Source: Chrysophaeum taylorii | Taxonomy: Eukaryota > Sar > Pelagophyceae > Pelagomonadales > Pelagomonadaceae | DNA length: 64,000 bases | Direction: 5' to 3' | NCBI GenBank assembly: GCA_029834535.1 | Contig: JAQMWT010000557.1 | Location: 1-64,000 of the forward strand | Shown: positions 33,120-43,345 of the stretch, one piece after another | How the letters are laid out: every line of letters begins with the position of its first letter | Numbering within the stretch: the first letter of the stretch is position 1 | Notes under the pieces: model-generated | Told to the model about the DNA's origin: nothing | The model's input: the letters and a program-made list of their open reading frames with translations, nothing else | The model's database searches: none | Made by a program: the position numbers and the translations under genes

Positions 33120-35800
33120 GCTGGTAAGGGTGCCTCTTCCCATATGAATGGTGTGTTCGGGAATCCTGCGTATGGACCTGCGAACAAAGTGTTGAATTGT
33201 GCGAGTGAAGCAGAATGATGCACCACCGTCAATTAATGAAGTTTCGGTGCCTGGTCCATTGCATCCGTGCAGCGAGTTTGTCTTCGTGGGTGACTTGACT
33301 GGAGTGTAAGATGCACAAAGAAAATCTGCGACTCTGGGTGAAATGGTGGGTGAAGTCTGGAAATTCGATATCGTAATGCTTGGTGCCTGATTGAGCAAGA
33401 TGTGGTTGGCGGGACGGGCGTCGTCGGCAACCATCAGCGAAAAAGCTGACTCTGGTGTAGAGCACGCATGTCGTCGCTGTGACGTTGTGCGTAGTCTTCG
33501 GCGGAGTCATCTTCATCATTGATATCGGGAATGGTGTCGTCGTGGAGTTTGAGGTGACCGTGGTCATCATAGAAACCGAGGTGGCCTTTGGCATCTTGTT
33601 CGTCGGTTTCGGCTTCGCCCTCATCAGGTTGATCGTCCTGGGGATCGGACGACAGCATCTGGAGAAATTCTGCGGTTTCACTATCGGCTTCAGAGAGAAG
33701 TATCTCATTGGAGATAGTGGTGATGAGGTTGATGAGCTTGGTCATGCGTTCGGATCTGGACGTGTGCGGGCGACCGGCTTGGCTTGACTGACGAACCCAT
33801 GCCGCAGGTTCCAGTGTCCCCCCATTCGTCAATGTGCATGTCTTGCAGGGCAGTTTACGATGATGACGTTAGACCTTGTGAGTTGACGTCGAGGACGACG
33901 TCTTCTTTTCCTACGGGGCTCCCCGAGACCGTTTTAGCCGATGTTTTAGCCGATACAGTTTTGGTCGCAAGATTGCGTATGGTTTGGAGCTTGCGACGAA
34001 CTTCACGAAGGGGGACCTTGAAGCGTTGGTCAGGAGTAGATGGCTTTGGTGGATGTGGTTGAGTGGGAAAGGTGACCTTGCGAAGGTGCGGGTGCTCGCG
34101 TTTGTCGGGGGTGACAGGAGAAGCACGGGGATTTTGCTTGTTCTTCGTTGGGGTGAGAGGGGAGGCCTGGGGCTTAGGACTGTCATTGATGTCGTAGTAA
34201 GACGGGGAGCGAGGATTGGGAGGCTTTTGGGGGGGGGGGGCTTCTTGGTGTGGCGGGTGAGCTGCTTTTCCCGATAGGCGTGAAGATGGTGGATGAGATC
34301 ATTGTCTTCGTCTTGATCGAGGTTGGCCTCCGTGAGAAAAACAGCGACAGGGTCGGTGTCTTCATTGGGATTCGGAGGGATTTCATCTTCAGAGGGAGAA
34401 GTGTCATCATCGTCTTCAGCGAGGTGGAGACCATGACGGCGGGAGCGAAAACGTGGGTTGTCCATATCTTTAGTCGGCAGACGACCAAAGTCAGTGACAA
34501 ATCGCAACGGCTTGAAGTTGAGAGTTGGGTGAGGCTTGAGGTGAGCCCAAAAGTTGCGCTCGAAGGTGGAGATGACTGTAATCCGGGCGATCAGCTTGGG
34601 AAGATGGTTTATCGCTTCCTTGTCTTCGTCGAGTAAGAAGGAGTCGTTTGGAGTACGCAAACAATTGGCAAGACGCGTGAAGCCCTGGACGTGCGATGGG
34701 GCGCGGGAGTCGAGCAAACTTGGAGGGTACTTGAACCGAAGTATTTGGTGTATTTCTTGGAGGATCTTGTCATCGGAGAGTTGGAGAGAGGAATCGCTAG
34801 TAATCTGGCGCAGTTGCTGCTGGACATGGCGCATGTAATCAATGTAGTGAGCAGGCTCGTGGATCTCCGGGTTGAACGGCGTGTCCAGGAAGGCATTCTA
34901 GACATAATGCGCATGATGGACGTGGTTCTGGCCCGTGTGCTTATCAAGTGCTAGGCGAACTTGGAGCACAAATTCGAGTCCTATCGGATGGGAAGATTCG
35001 AGTGCGTCAATTTCGTCGTATGCTGGAGGCTTGACGGAGTCGCTACCGGCATGCAGGAAACGGCGAAAGAGGGGGTGCACGGTCTCGCGGAGGTACACGA
35101 TGAAGTCGGCTTCTTTTCCTTGGAGGTAAGGTTGGGTGATCGGATACATCTTTCTTTTTGTCGTATCGGCGGTGTCCTTGTCTTGATCTTTGAGTTCTTG
35201 GAGCTTGGGCTCGTAGACGTTCACCAGGAAGTGTTTGCCGAATTTGCGGTAGACGCCTTTGTAGTAGACGTAACGGCATTGGAAATCTTGTGTGTTCCCT
35301 GATGTAGCGTGGTGATCGGGGTCCTTGTCGTATTCTTCGATACGGTGGCTTAGAAGAGCGTCAGCGAGATCACTAGATCCGCGCAAGACGGATTCCCACG
35401 TGTAGAATCCCTGCAGGAAGCATTGGGTTATGCCTGTTTCAGGCATCAGATGTTCAACGAATAACTGCATGACGCGAAACGAAAGCATTTGGGGTGTGAC
35501 TCGCGCGTTGTCCATTGACTTGAGGACGGCGCTAGGTGGGTCACTAAAGGTGTTAACCTTCGTCTTGGGATCTTGTTGAGCCGGAGTGGGAGGCGGAGCC
35601 GCAGCAGCAACGGCGGGTGGTGCCAGCATGGCTTTGAGTGCGCTTGGAGAGATTGGAAGCGGGCGTCGTCGTCTTGTTTTCGCGCTAGCATCTCCCTTTG
35701 ATGCTTTTCCTCTAAGCGAGCTTCTTGGTCTTTCATGGCTTGAGCATGTTCGGTCTTCTGGGTGGCCAACTCTTTTTGAAGTTTTTGGTTAGTTGACATT
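33120..35800 (-). pseudogene. Family B gag-like and protease region
   Basis: Starting just inside the right LTR: a coiled-coil start (MSTNQKLQKELATQKTEHAQ), a helical gag-like region, an acidic region, and a protease-like LIDGGASFCF near 33210. Fossil. Confidence 0.65.
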
Positions 35801-35884
35801 TTTGCCTGGGTTCAGGAACGTCAGGGAGCGATACTCTCCTGGAAATCCTGATACTCTGCTGATACCGGGACTGGTGCCCAATAC

Positions 35885-36088
35885 CTAGAGAAGAGTAATT
35901 TGTACTGTCTTACCCTTCAGCAGAGTCGAGAGCAGTGGCAGTCTGTTCTTATTTCTGTCTCTACAACGAGAACAGTCGGTGTGAATAACACAGCGTTTTT
36001 TTAAATCAAAACGGTGAAAAAGTTAAGGGAACTAACTAACCCTAGAACAGGGGGGTACTAACCCTAGCTCAAATTTTCTATCTCCACA
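35885..36088 (-). repeat. Right LTR of family B (5' LTR on the minus strand)
   Basis: About 204 bp sharing cagcagagtcgagagcagtg and the end caaattttctatct with the left LTR. Next to it the plus strand reads actggtgcccaatacc (35869-35884), a possible primer-binding site resembling but not identical to the family A site. Confidence 0.8.
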
Positions 36089-36372
36089 CTTAATTTATAG
36101 GTCGACTGGTCGGCTCGACGTTCGCAGGGGGAACTAAACGAACCTTGTTTATAAGTCGACTGGTCGGCTCGAGTGGTCGGCCCGACCGGTCTCGGGATGG
36201 GTCGGCCGGCCCGTTCCTCGGTAGGTAGGAAGACGGACCTACCTCCAGTTTCGAACTCTCACTCGTGAAAATTAAAAAAAAAACGCACACAACACCCAAA
36301 ATGAAAAGAAAGCAAGAGAGGGGTGTTAAGTTAAGTTAAGTGAAGTTAAGTTATTAGTAAAATAAAAATAGG
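36089..36372. other. 3' flank of the AspRS gene
   Basis: It contains a 24-bp direct repeat (about 36097-36120 and 36150-36173, core gtcgactggtcggctcga) and an AAGTT pentamer run (36325-36357). No gene. Confidence 0.5.
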
Positions 36373-38133
36373 TCACGGGGTGAGGCGGCCGGGGTCGCGG
36401 GGGAAGCAGGAGACCTTGCGGATATTGGAGAGGTCGAGGTAGAGCATGACGACGCGCTCGAGGCCAATGCCGCCGCCGCCGTGGGGGAATGCGCCGTGCT
36501 TGAAGGCGTCGGTATATGATTTGATGGTGTCGGGGGCCGGGCCGCCGTGTCCCGCGGAGGTGTGGCAGTAGGTGACCCGTTCCATGAGGAGTTTGTGGTC
36601 GTGGATGCGCTGGGCGCCGGAAAGTATTTCCTGGCCGCGCATGAACATGTCGAAGGAGTTGGAGAGTTGTTGGTGCGGGGGCTTAGAAGGGTAGGTGTGG
36701 GGGTCGGGCATGGTATAAAAGGGGCGTATGGAGAGGGGGTACTTGTCCATGATGAAGTAATCCGTACCGTATTTCTCGAGGACAACGTTGCCGAGTTTTT
36801 TCTCGTTTTCGGTGGAAAGGTCGTCGAAGTCGCCCTGCATGTCATCGGTGACGCCCGCGTCGCGGAGGAGTTGGATACCTTCGGCGAAGGAGATGCGGAG
36901 GGGCTTGGGGAGGTGCTTGAAGGGCTCGAACGGGTAGACCTGAGATATGATGTTCAATTCGGCGGCAAATTTTGTCTCGAGCGAGGAGAATATATGAGAA
37001 AACAAGCCGGCGAAGACGTCGAGGACTTCGTAATAATGCTCGTAGATGGCCATCTCCAGGTCGAGGCCGGTGAACTCGCAGAGGTGTCGTCTCGTGTTGG
37101 AATCCTCCGCGCGGAAGACCGGTCCTATCTCGTAGACGCGCTCCAGATCAGCGCAGGCGCTGAGCATTTGCTTGTAGAGTTGCGGAGACTGGGCGAGACA
37201 CGCGGGTCGGCCAAAGTACTCGAGGGAAAACACGCTCGAGCCACCCTCGCTCGCACCGGCGAGCAGTTTGGGCGAGTTGACTCCCACGAAGCCTCGCTTG
37301 TCGAGGTACGAGGTGAAAAGAAGCGGGACGGCGCTCTTGATGCGCATGATCGCCTGGTTTGCGGGGGTCCGGAGGTCGATGACGCGGTGGTTGAGCCGCG
37401 TGTCGAGCCCGACCACGACCTCGCCCTCCTTGGGATTGAGCTCGTTGCGCGCGGCGTCGGCCAGCTGTAGGGGCAGGTCTGGCGCCGCTTTGGAAACTAC
37501 GAAGGTCGTCGCAATCTGGAGTTCTACGTCTGCCTGCGTGCAGGAGGCCACGTCCGCGCCCACGACCTTGGCCTCGACATCCACAATAGATTCCGAAGGT
37601 ATCTTCCCCAAAAAACCTATCATCGCCTTGGAGCAGCCCGCGTCCTGAGCCGAAGCGACCGCCTGCACGGTGAAACACCCCTGCCGGAGCACAAGAAATG
37701 CGAGCGAACCCTTGGCGCGCGTCGTGTGGACCCGCGCGCGCACCAGCACGCGCTTCCCGACAAACGACGCTTCGATGGAACCTACCGAAGTCCATTTCCG
37801 CTCGGACAACGACCGAGACATCACCACCTCAGCCTCCCCGAACGACTCCGCGGTCTCCAACTCCTTCTTTTCCATCTCAACCTTCTTCGCGCGCTCCTGC
37901 ATCCGCAGCTCCTTCTTCGACGGACCCTTTGCCGCCGGCGCCGCCTCTTTCGGCGCCTTCTTCTTCTTCTCCTTCAACGCGAGCTCGTGGCTAGGGTCCA
38001 GACCCGTCAGCTCCTGTTTCAGCGCCACCAACTTCGCCACCTCCGCATCGATCTCCTCCTTGGGGCCCTTCGCCGCCTTGAGTTCCTTCACTTTCAACCC
38101 TTGAGCCCCGATCTTCGCGACGAGATCATCCAT
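36373..38133 (-). CDS. DARS1: Cytosolic aspartyl-tRNA synthetase with N-terminal WHEP domain
   Basis: 586 aa, single exon, ATG at 38133. It charges tRNA-Asp with aspartate in the cytosol. Residues about 1-50 (LVAKIGAQGLKVKELKAAKG, then a second helix) form a WHEP helical hairpin, known from GluProRS, Trp-, His-, Gly- and MetRS but not usual on AspRS. A Lys/Ala-rich linker leads to the OB-fold anticodon-binding domain (about 115-225) and the class II core: QSPQLYKQM, motif 2 FRAEDSNTRRH, motif 3 GGGIGLERVVM, ending FPRDPGRLTP as in eukaryotic and archaeal AspRS. Length fits the eukaryotic enzyme (about 500 aa) plus the extra N-terminus. No organelle signal is seen. WHEP domains usually bind tRNA or other synthetases, which I infer here. 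Confidence 0.93.
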   Translation of the reverse strand: MDDLVAKIGAQGLKVKELKAAKGPKEEIDAEVAKLVALKQELTGLDPSHELALKEKKKKAPKEAAPAAKGPSKKELRMQERAKKVEMEKKELETAESFGEAEVVMSRSLSERKWTSVGSIEASFVGKRVLVRARVHTTRAKGSLAFLVLRQGCFTVQAVASAQDAGCSKAMIGFLGKIPSESIVDVEAKVVGADVASCTQADVELQIATTFVVSKAAPDLPLQLADAARNELNPKEGEVVVGLDTRLNHRVIDLRTPANQAIMRIKSAVPLLFTSYLDKRGFVGVNSPKLLAGASEGGSSVFSLEYFGRPACLAQSPQLYKQMLSACADLERVYEIGPVFRAEDSNTRRHLCEFTGLDLEMAIYEHYYEVLDVFAGLFSHIFSSLETKFAAELNIISQVYPFEPFKHLPKPLRISFAEGIQLLRDAGVTDDMQGDFDDLSTENEKKLGNVVLEKYGTDYFIMDKYPLSIRPFYTMPDPHTYPSKPPHQQLSNSFDMFMRGQEILSGAQRIHDHKLLMERVTYCHTSAGHGGPAPDTIKSYTDAFKHGAFPHGGGGIGLERVVMLYLDLSNIRKVSCFPRDPGRLTP

Positions 38134-38177
38134 CGCCGACACAGTGTGTGTGTGTGGCTTCTTCTCCTCCCGGCCGA

Positions 38178-38200
38178 GGGTTATTATTATTATTATTACT
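38178..38200. repeat. (TTA)n microsatellite
   Basis: About seven ATT units upstream of the AspRS start codon. Confidence 0.85.
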
Positions 38201-38363
38201 TTGCTTTTGAGGGTTTTTTTTACAACAACGGCAGAGGGCTGGAGGTCTCGCCCACCCCACCCCCAAAGCGCGGAGGCGCCCTACGAGGCTTCAGAGGTGT
38301 TATCAGACATGAGTCGAAGTACGGCACTTTAACATGAAGCGGGGCCCCGGCGGGCGGGCACAT

Positions 38364-38416
38364 TTCTTTTTCTTTTTCTTTTTCTTTTTCTTTTTCTTTT
38401 TCTTTTCTTTTTTCTT
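38364..38416. repeat. (CTTTTT)n microsatellite
   Basis: About eight ctttttt-like hexamer units; one strand is purely pyrimidine. Confidence 0.9.
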
Positions 38417-38430
38417 GAGGGGGGGATTCT

Positions 38431-38604
38431 ACGAAGACCGGGCCGCCAGACGCCAAAGGAGAAATTTTGTCCGGGTGTAAGAGGGTTCCGTATGGCCCTC
38501 CTGGGCCGTCGAAGAGTACGAAGACCGGGCCGCCAGACGCCAAAGGAGAAACTTTGTCCGGGTGTAAGAGGGTTCCGTATGGCCCTCCTGGGCCGTCAAA
38601 GAGT
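38431..38604. repeat. Two tandem 87-bp units
   Basis: acgaagaccgggccgccaga starts at 38431 and again at 38518. The units differ at only a few positions. 87 is 29 codons, and the minus strand stays open through both (each unit includes LFDGPGGPYGTLLHPD), so it may be a repeat from a coding sequence. Confidence 0.85.
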
Positions 38605-39213
38605 TCGCTCTAATAGGGAGGGCAGAGTCCGTCCATAGCGTCTGGACGGTGACACGTCGGTGTTGGGGGCTTGCGTCGACGTTGGCAGAGTACTCGCTCG
38701 GAGCCACCCGTCGCTGTGGAGGCGCGGCAGGGAAGGAATCCGTACACAAGTAGTATGAACAGCCTCCTCGTCCGCGCGGCCTCGGTCCATTTCCGTGGCA
38801 TCGGATGGCTCAAGCACGCAACCCTCTGCCGCGTGCTCCCATATTGGTTTTTTCGGGCACCTTGGTACTTTTTTCGGGGTAAGGTTTTATTAGGTGTGAA
38901 AGTTTCGAAACGGTTGTCACGGCGCGGTAAGCATGGCGGCAGGCTTGTCGACCTCGGCCTTTTCGCATATGAGTGTCATGTGTGTATGAAGTGAACGTAG
39001 CATGCGACCTAGTGTCAGGACAGGCGACGTGGCGCGTGCGTGGCGCGTGCGTGGTGTGTCAGTGGCGTGTCGCTGGGACAGGCTGGTGCCTCCCCATCCA
39101 GCGAAGCGATCAGGTGCGAAGAGAGGGCTGCAGGAGGCACGTGAAAGGAGCGAAGCGCAGCGGAAGGGCGCGAAAAAGAAAGAACACGAGCGAGGTAGGA
39201 CCTCCCCAGGAGT
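38605..39213. other. Unassigned DNA
   Basis: GC-rich with no recognisable gene. A block at 39047-39090 (gtggtgtgtcagtggcgtgt) recurs at 39718-39767, on the other side of the RNase H fossil. Confidence 0.45.
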
Positions 39214-39609
39214 CTAGGAGAGGTCAGGGGTGACATGACTGGTGAGGAAGGCAGTATCGCGGTCGAAGAGGTCAGCGTCCTCGTTGGAAACGAAGACGTT
39301 GGCGTAATTGAGCTTGGTCTTTATGTACTTGTAGGCACAGTCGTACGTATCAACTGCGCAAATGAGGGCATTGAGGGCGATACGCAGATGGCGCAAGATA
39401 GGCGACGGAAGACGGCGACGGACGATCTTCAGTGCCGGTTGGTTATCACACCATACCGCGGTGCGTTGCGGCCGGACCCCCTCGAGGGTCTGGATGAGGT
39501 GGCGCACGCCAAAAAGGCGACGGACAGTGTGAGACAGGGCTAAGATGGCAATCTCAGGCGTGCTGTGGCACGTCGCAGAGACGCGCCGACTTCGAAGACA
39601 CTCACACAC
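39214..39609 (-). pseudogene. Copia RNase H fossil
   Basis: A single minus-strand frame reads like the end of a Copia polyprotein: STPEIAILALSHTVRRLFG, then AVWCDNQPALKIV and YIKTKLNYANVF, corresponding to the Glu, Asp and final helices of RNase H. It is more distant from families A and B than they are from each other. Possible flanking direct repeats lie at 39047 and 39718. A remnant only. Confidence 0.6.
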
Positions 39610-41461
39610 TCCTTGCGGCGCAGCGGTGGGGCGGATTCGAACGCGCGAACCACCTCGAGCGCTTTAAGGGCCCATAACAAACCAGAAGGTGAGGGTAGGA
39701 ATGCCGGTCCTGGTGAGTGCGTGGTGTGTCAGTGGCGTGTCACTGGGAAAGAAAGGCTGGTGCTTTTCGCCTTTTTGCGGTCAAAGACGCCGAGGCTGTC
39801 CGCCTTCCTATATTTGTCTTGGGCGCCGCGTTCTCCTCGGTCTCAGAGTTCTTGTAGTGGCCGAGGATGTTTGGCCGCGGTCCGCCACTTGGCCTGTTTT
39901 TTGGCGTCGAGAGGACGTCACGTTCCGCCCATATGGCTTCAAGAAGAAGTTCTAACAGTACCAGTTGTCCCACTTCCTGCCGTCCCAGGGGATGCCACCG
40001 GAGCCGTCGCGCTTCGTCTTCCATTCCCGGAGTCGTCGAGCTGGGCAAACCTCGGCGACCAGATGGTCTCGTTGACGAGGGCATATGCCATGGCGCGGGC
40101 AGTGACCAGCTCGCCGGGCACTTCATCTCCCGAAGCTTGACGACGATGCTCACCACGCCTCGGCCACCTTGGGGTAGCTACTAGCCACCCGACCCGGGGT
40201 CTTCGAAGCTGAGGTGCTGTCGGCAAAGTTGGTGTCAGTCGCGTTCTCTGACCGCGCCATGTCTTCGCCGGTACGGCCGGTTACACTCCTTGATGATCAC
40301 GTCGAGCCCGCGCATCGCACTTTTCGCCTCGAGCGGAGCCCAGTCTGTCGTCGCGCTCACGATCTAGTTCTGGCCCGAAGTCACGAGTGGCTCCTATGGC
40401 GCGGCCGGCGCTTGTGCTGGCGCACCCTAGCTGCGCCTACTCCGTGACTGCCGCGTGGTTCGACTCGTCGCGGAACCTCTTGGACAAGTCGGTAAACGGC
40501 GCTGGCTGCAACGTGCGCGAACTCTGGTCGCTCCTCCACGGCCTGTTTCGAGGCACTGGTGACCATCCCTGCGATTGCCTTGAGACTGATTGCCGCCGCA
40601 CGGACGTGGAAATACTTCTCTTCCTTCGAGAGGACCTCGCCCTCGCACTCTCTGGGCACGTAGAATATTATTTCCTTAAGATCTGAAACGGATTTGAGAT
40701 TAAAACAGGTACTACGACGACGCGTGTCGAAGCAGATCTTCCTTCTCTTACAAAGGGAGGATCTTCGAAGGAATATTTGTGATGACGTGGCTGATCATCG
40801 TTGTCGAAGAGCATGTACACGGATACTTGACGAGCCAGTTTCTTAGTGCTCGTGCTTCTTCTCGCCGAAAACAACTACCGTCACCTGTACCAAATCGCTA
40901 CCGACGTTATAAGTCGTCGGTCGCAGCGACCTCGGCGCTCAACTTGTTATAATTGTTCGTGTGAATCGCTCCAACGCGGATGGACAGATGCGGTCGTCCG
41001 TCCTCGACGAAAATCAACAACATTATCATTCGCGGCCACTCCAGGACACGACGCCACGTCGAGCTATCTCATGATGAGAGCAGCTCGGAGCACGTGTCGT
41101 TACATCTGGCGTGTTTTGCCGATCTCGTAGCGGCCGTTTCTCTTCTCCGCGCCGGGTGGCAACGCGCAACCGCCGCGTCTAGGCCGACCCTGAAACTTTA
41201 AGGGGCTGGCTGCTGATGTAGCCCACGTGCTAGATTCCATCAGCGCTTGGTAGTTGTGCCGCTTTCGAGATGGCGGCAGTGGCAGCGGTGCTGAAAGCCA
41301 GGCTGAGCTGCTCCGCGCGAGGCATGGACTTGAGCAGGGGACACATAGCGCGAAGTCCGAATCAATGAGCCAGCGTCGCGCCGTGGCAAACTTGTGTACG
41401 CGGCCTCGTCGCGGATTCGGACGTTTTGGTCAACGCTATGCCACCATTCTGAAAGTTCGCG
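39610..41461. other. Unassigned DNA
   Basis: About 1.85 kb, GC-rich to mixed. Open frames up to about 190 codons exist on both strands, but none shows motifs, and overlapping frames look like GC-driven shadows. It includes gggcccataac at 39668-39678, matching the initiator tRNA-Met anticodon arm. Possibly decayed transposon DNA. Confidence 0.4.
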
Positions 41462-41524
41462 TGACTGACTGACTGACTGACTGACTGACTGACTGACTGA
41501 CTGACTGACTGACTGACTGACTGA
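41462..41524. repeat. (CTGA)n microsatellite
   Basis: Sixteen perfect gact units, about 370 bp upstream of the first metallo-beta-lactamase-fold gene. Confidence 0.95.
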
Positions 41525-41892
41525 CAACGCGTCCCGTTGCGCGTCCGGTATTCCCTCCACATAGTGCGCTGGACAAAGAGTCGACCGTCGGATGAGGTGT
41601 CCGAAGGACGATAGTACCCAAGTCCAGCGACGGAGGAGAACACCACCACCGCCTTGCGAATTTGGGGTTCGACGTTGAACGTAAAGGAGCCGCTTTCCCA
41701 CCATCAAACAGCGGTAATTTCTCAATTGTTAAACTTGTCAATTCTGCCGCAAATTTCAACGGGTGCCGGCGAATCAGGGAAAACGCTGGGAAGCTTACGA
41801 TCGAGAACAAATTCGTACCACGTTTCAGAGATTTCGACGACAGTTCTCACAGTTATTACGGCAACAACAACAACAACAACGAAAACAACAAC

Positions 41893-43011
41893 ATGCGCCT
41901 TGTGATCGCGATCGCCAACGTCGTCGCTGCGACCAACCGCGCATGCAAGGACGTCGGCTCGCCCTTGACTGACCTCGTGCCGGCGCTCCCGTTTCAGTTC
42001 TGGCCTCCGAACGGGTCGACCTTCGTCACCAAAAGCCTCGGCAGCGGGAGCTACGCGATCGTGACGGCGCAGTACCAGACGATGATTGATGAGGAGACGC
42101 CGGTCACTGGCCTCGAGAACGGCTACCCGATCACGACGACCTCTGGTGGCATCATAGTGACCGACAAGGGCGTCGTCGTTATCGAGGCCTTCATCAACCG
42201 TTTCCTCGCGTGCCAGGTGCTCGACCTGATCGAGGATCTTGACCCGAAAAAGCAGAAAATCAAGTACGTCGCCATCACCAACTTCCACGGAGACCACGCC
42301 TTCGGCACCGACGTCTTCGACAGGGGCGGTATCACTTACGTGCTCCACAAAAATACTTACGACTACCTCACCGGAAGCGGCTTGCAGACCGAAATCGCAC
42401 TCCTCGAAGATTCCCTTGGCTTCGGACGAAATACCGGCATCCGCACGGCGGCCCAGGAGGCCGTCTACGACCCGGCCATCACAATCTCGAACGAATCGGG
42501 CTCCTTCACCCTCGACGGCCGCACGATCGAGACGCTGTACTTTGGCTACATGCAGTCGTTCGGCGACCAGCTCATCTGGGACCCGACGAGTCGCAGTTTG
42601 TGGTGCGGCAACATGATTCTCGGTCCCTACAAGATTCCTATTAATTTCGATGGCGGCGTGGATCTCGCCATCGACTCTTACGGCCGCTTTCGCGACTGGC
42701 TCGACGCGACTGGCCCGCCCATGAACGTTGTCCCGGGCCACGGCTTTCCGATCGACTACGATACCGTCCTTGCGACCGTCGATCTCAGTATCGACTACTT
42801 GATCGCCGTCCTCGCTGCCGCCGAGGATGCCGCCGCGAACAACTTTACCGTTCCCCAGTTGTGCGCAACCTATCCCCTCCCAGTCATCCTCAACTCCACG
42901 GACCCCCTTCTTAGCCTCGCGGGCATTCACAACATTAATCTCATCAATGCCTTCCTTGAAGCCTCCGGCCAGGACGTCTCGGCCTCCGTCAATTTCTGCC
43001 CACCTCCGTAG
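41893..43011 (+). CDS. Metallo-beta-lactamase-fold hydrolase, paralog 1
   Basis: 372 aa. The start is the ATG at 41893 because it aligns with the start of paralog 2 (MRLVIAIA-VVAAT); the frame is open further upstream but only through AAC repeats that look like leader sequence. MBL-fold landmarks: GGIIVTDKGVVVIEAF (strand and Asp region), TNFHGDHAFGT at residues 129-139, LYFGYM, SLWCGNMILGP and VVPGHG. The metal motif is N130-x-H132-x-D134-H135, so the first His of HxHxDH is Asn, as in the TNxHxDH subgroup of MBL hydrolases. The last conserved His is in PGHG. The short hydrophobic N-terminus could be a signal peptide. Substrate unknown. It is about 90 percent identical to paralog 2, including about 160 bp of 5' flank. 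Confidence 0.82.
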   Translation: MRLVIAIANVVAATNRACKDVGSPLTDLVPALPFQFWPPNGSTFVTKSLGSGSYAIVTAQYQTMIDEETPVTGLENGYPITTTSGGIIVTDKGVVVIEAFINRFLACQVLDLIEDLDPKKQKIKYVAITNFHGDHAFGTDVFDRGGITYVLHKNTYDYLTGSGLQTEIALLEDSLGFGRNTGIRTAAQEAVYDPAITISNESGSFTLDGRTIETLYFGYMQSFGDQLIWDPTSRSLWCGNMILGPYKIPINFDGGVDLAIDSYGRFRDWLDATGPPMNVVPGHGFPIDYDTVLATVDLSIDYLIAVLAAAEDAAANNFTVPQLCATYPLPVILNSTDPLLSLAGIHNINLINAFLEASGQDVSASVNFCPPP

Positions 43012-43043
43012 CTCATCAGAATCTCCAGGTGCGGCTGCCATCC

Positions 43044-43079
43044 TATGTAAATAATAACCAGCATGTAAATAATAACCAG
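43044..43079. repeat. Two 18-bp units downstream of paralog 1
   Basis: (c/t)atgtaaataataaccag twice, in the 3' UTR. Confidence 0.85.
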
Positions 43080-43230
43080 CTTTGTGCATTTTTTACTTAT
43101 TAAACTTTACAAGCGGTAAAAAATATTACCAAATTCCTTTGATTTTCCTCTTTTATTTTACTTTATCATTACTTTACAGTCGTTTCAAAGTGATGGTAAA
43201 GTACAATTTAAACATTACCAGATTCGATAC
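43080..43230. other. AT-rich block
   Basis: About 75 percent AT in a GC-rich neighbourhood, with the palindrome ggtaaaaaatattacc. Probably the 3' UTR and termination region of paralog 1. No gene. Confidence 0.5.
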
Positions 43231-43345
43231 ACCATCCAACTCGACAAATCGAGTTGAACGATGTGGCTGGGCCTAACCTGTAGAAGACGTCTGCGTTTAC
43301 GGACCCGGATGTGACGGCCAGGCCGACGCGGAGCAGTCGCCTCCG

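Larger units (their letters stand above)
27451..36088 (-). mobile_element. Copia-type LTR retrotransposon, family B, with parts on both strands
   Basis: Bounded by direct LTRs 27451-27652 and 35885-36088. On the minus strand lie gag-like and protease parts (35.8-33.1 kb) next to the right LTR and the end of RNase H (27.9-27.7 kb) next to the left LTR. Between them, on the plus strand, lie a methyltransferase module, integrase and the first part of reverse transcriptase (27.9-33.02 kb). So the outer parts and the core point in opposite directions. Either the core is inverted within one insertion or two partial copies are joined; a short sequence (about 115 bp) is shared in inverted orientation near 27.9 and 33.1 kb. 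It is broken, with several interruptions besides this rearrangement. No convincing target duplication was found. Confidence 0.8.

Noticed and set aside
27440-36095. Target-site duplication for Copia family B
   Set aside because: The five bases outside each LTR (ataac, cttaa) do not match, so none is claimed.
39610-39690. Possible tRNA gene (ggattcgaac box and gggcccataac)
   Set aside because: The T-arm stem does not pair and no acceptor stem can be drawn at the right distance; the second motif is better explained as a primer-site relic or chance.
41462-41524. CRISPR-like array
   Set aside because: A perfect tetranucleotide microsatellite without spacers; the 23-, 87- and 95-bp tandems elsewhere are two-unit duplications.
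43165-43230. Replication origin in the AT-rich block
   Set aside because: AT-richness and one palindrome are not enough; a 3' UTR is the simpler reading.
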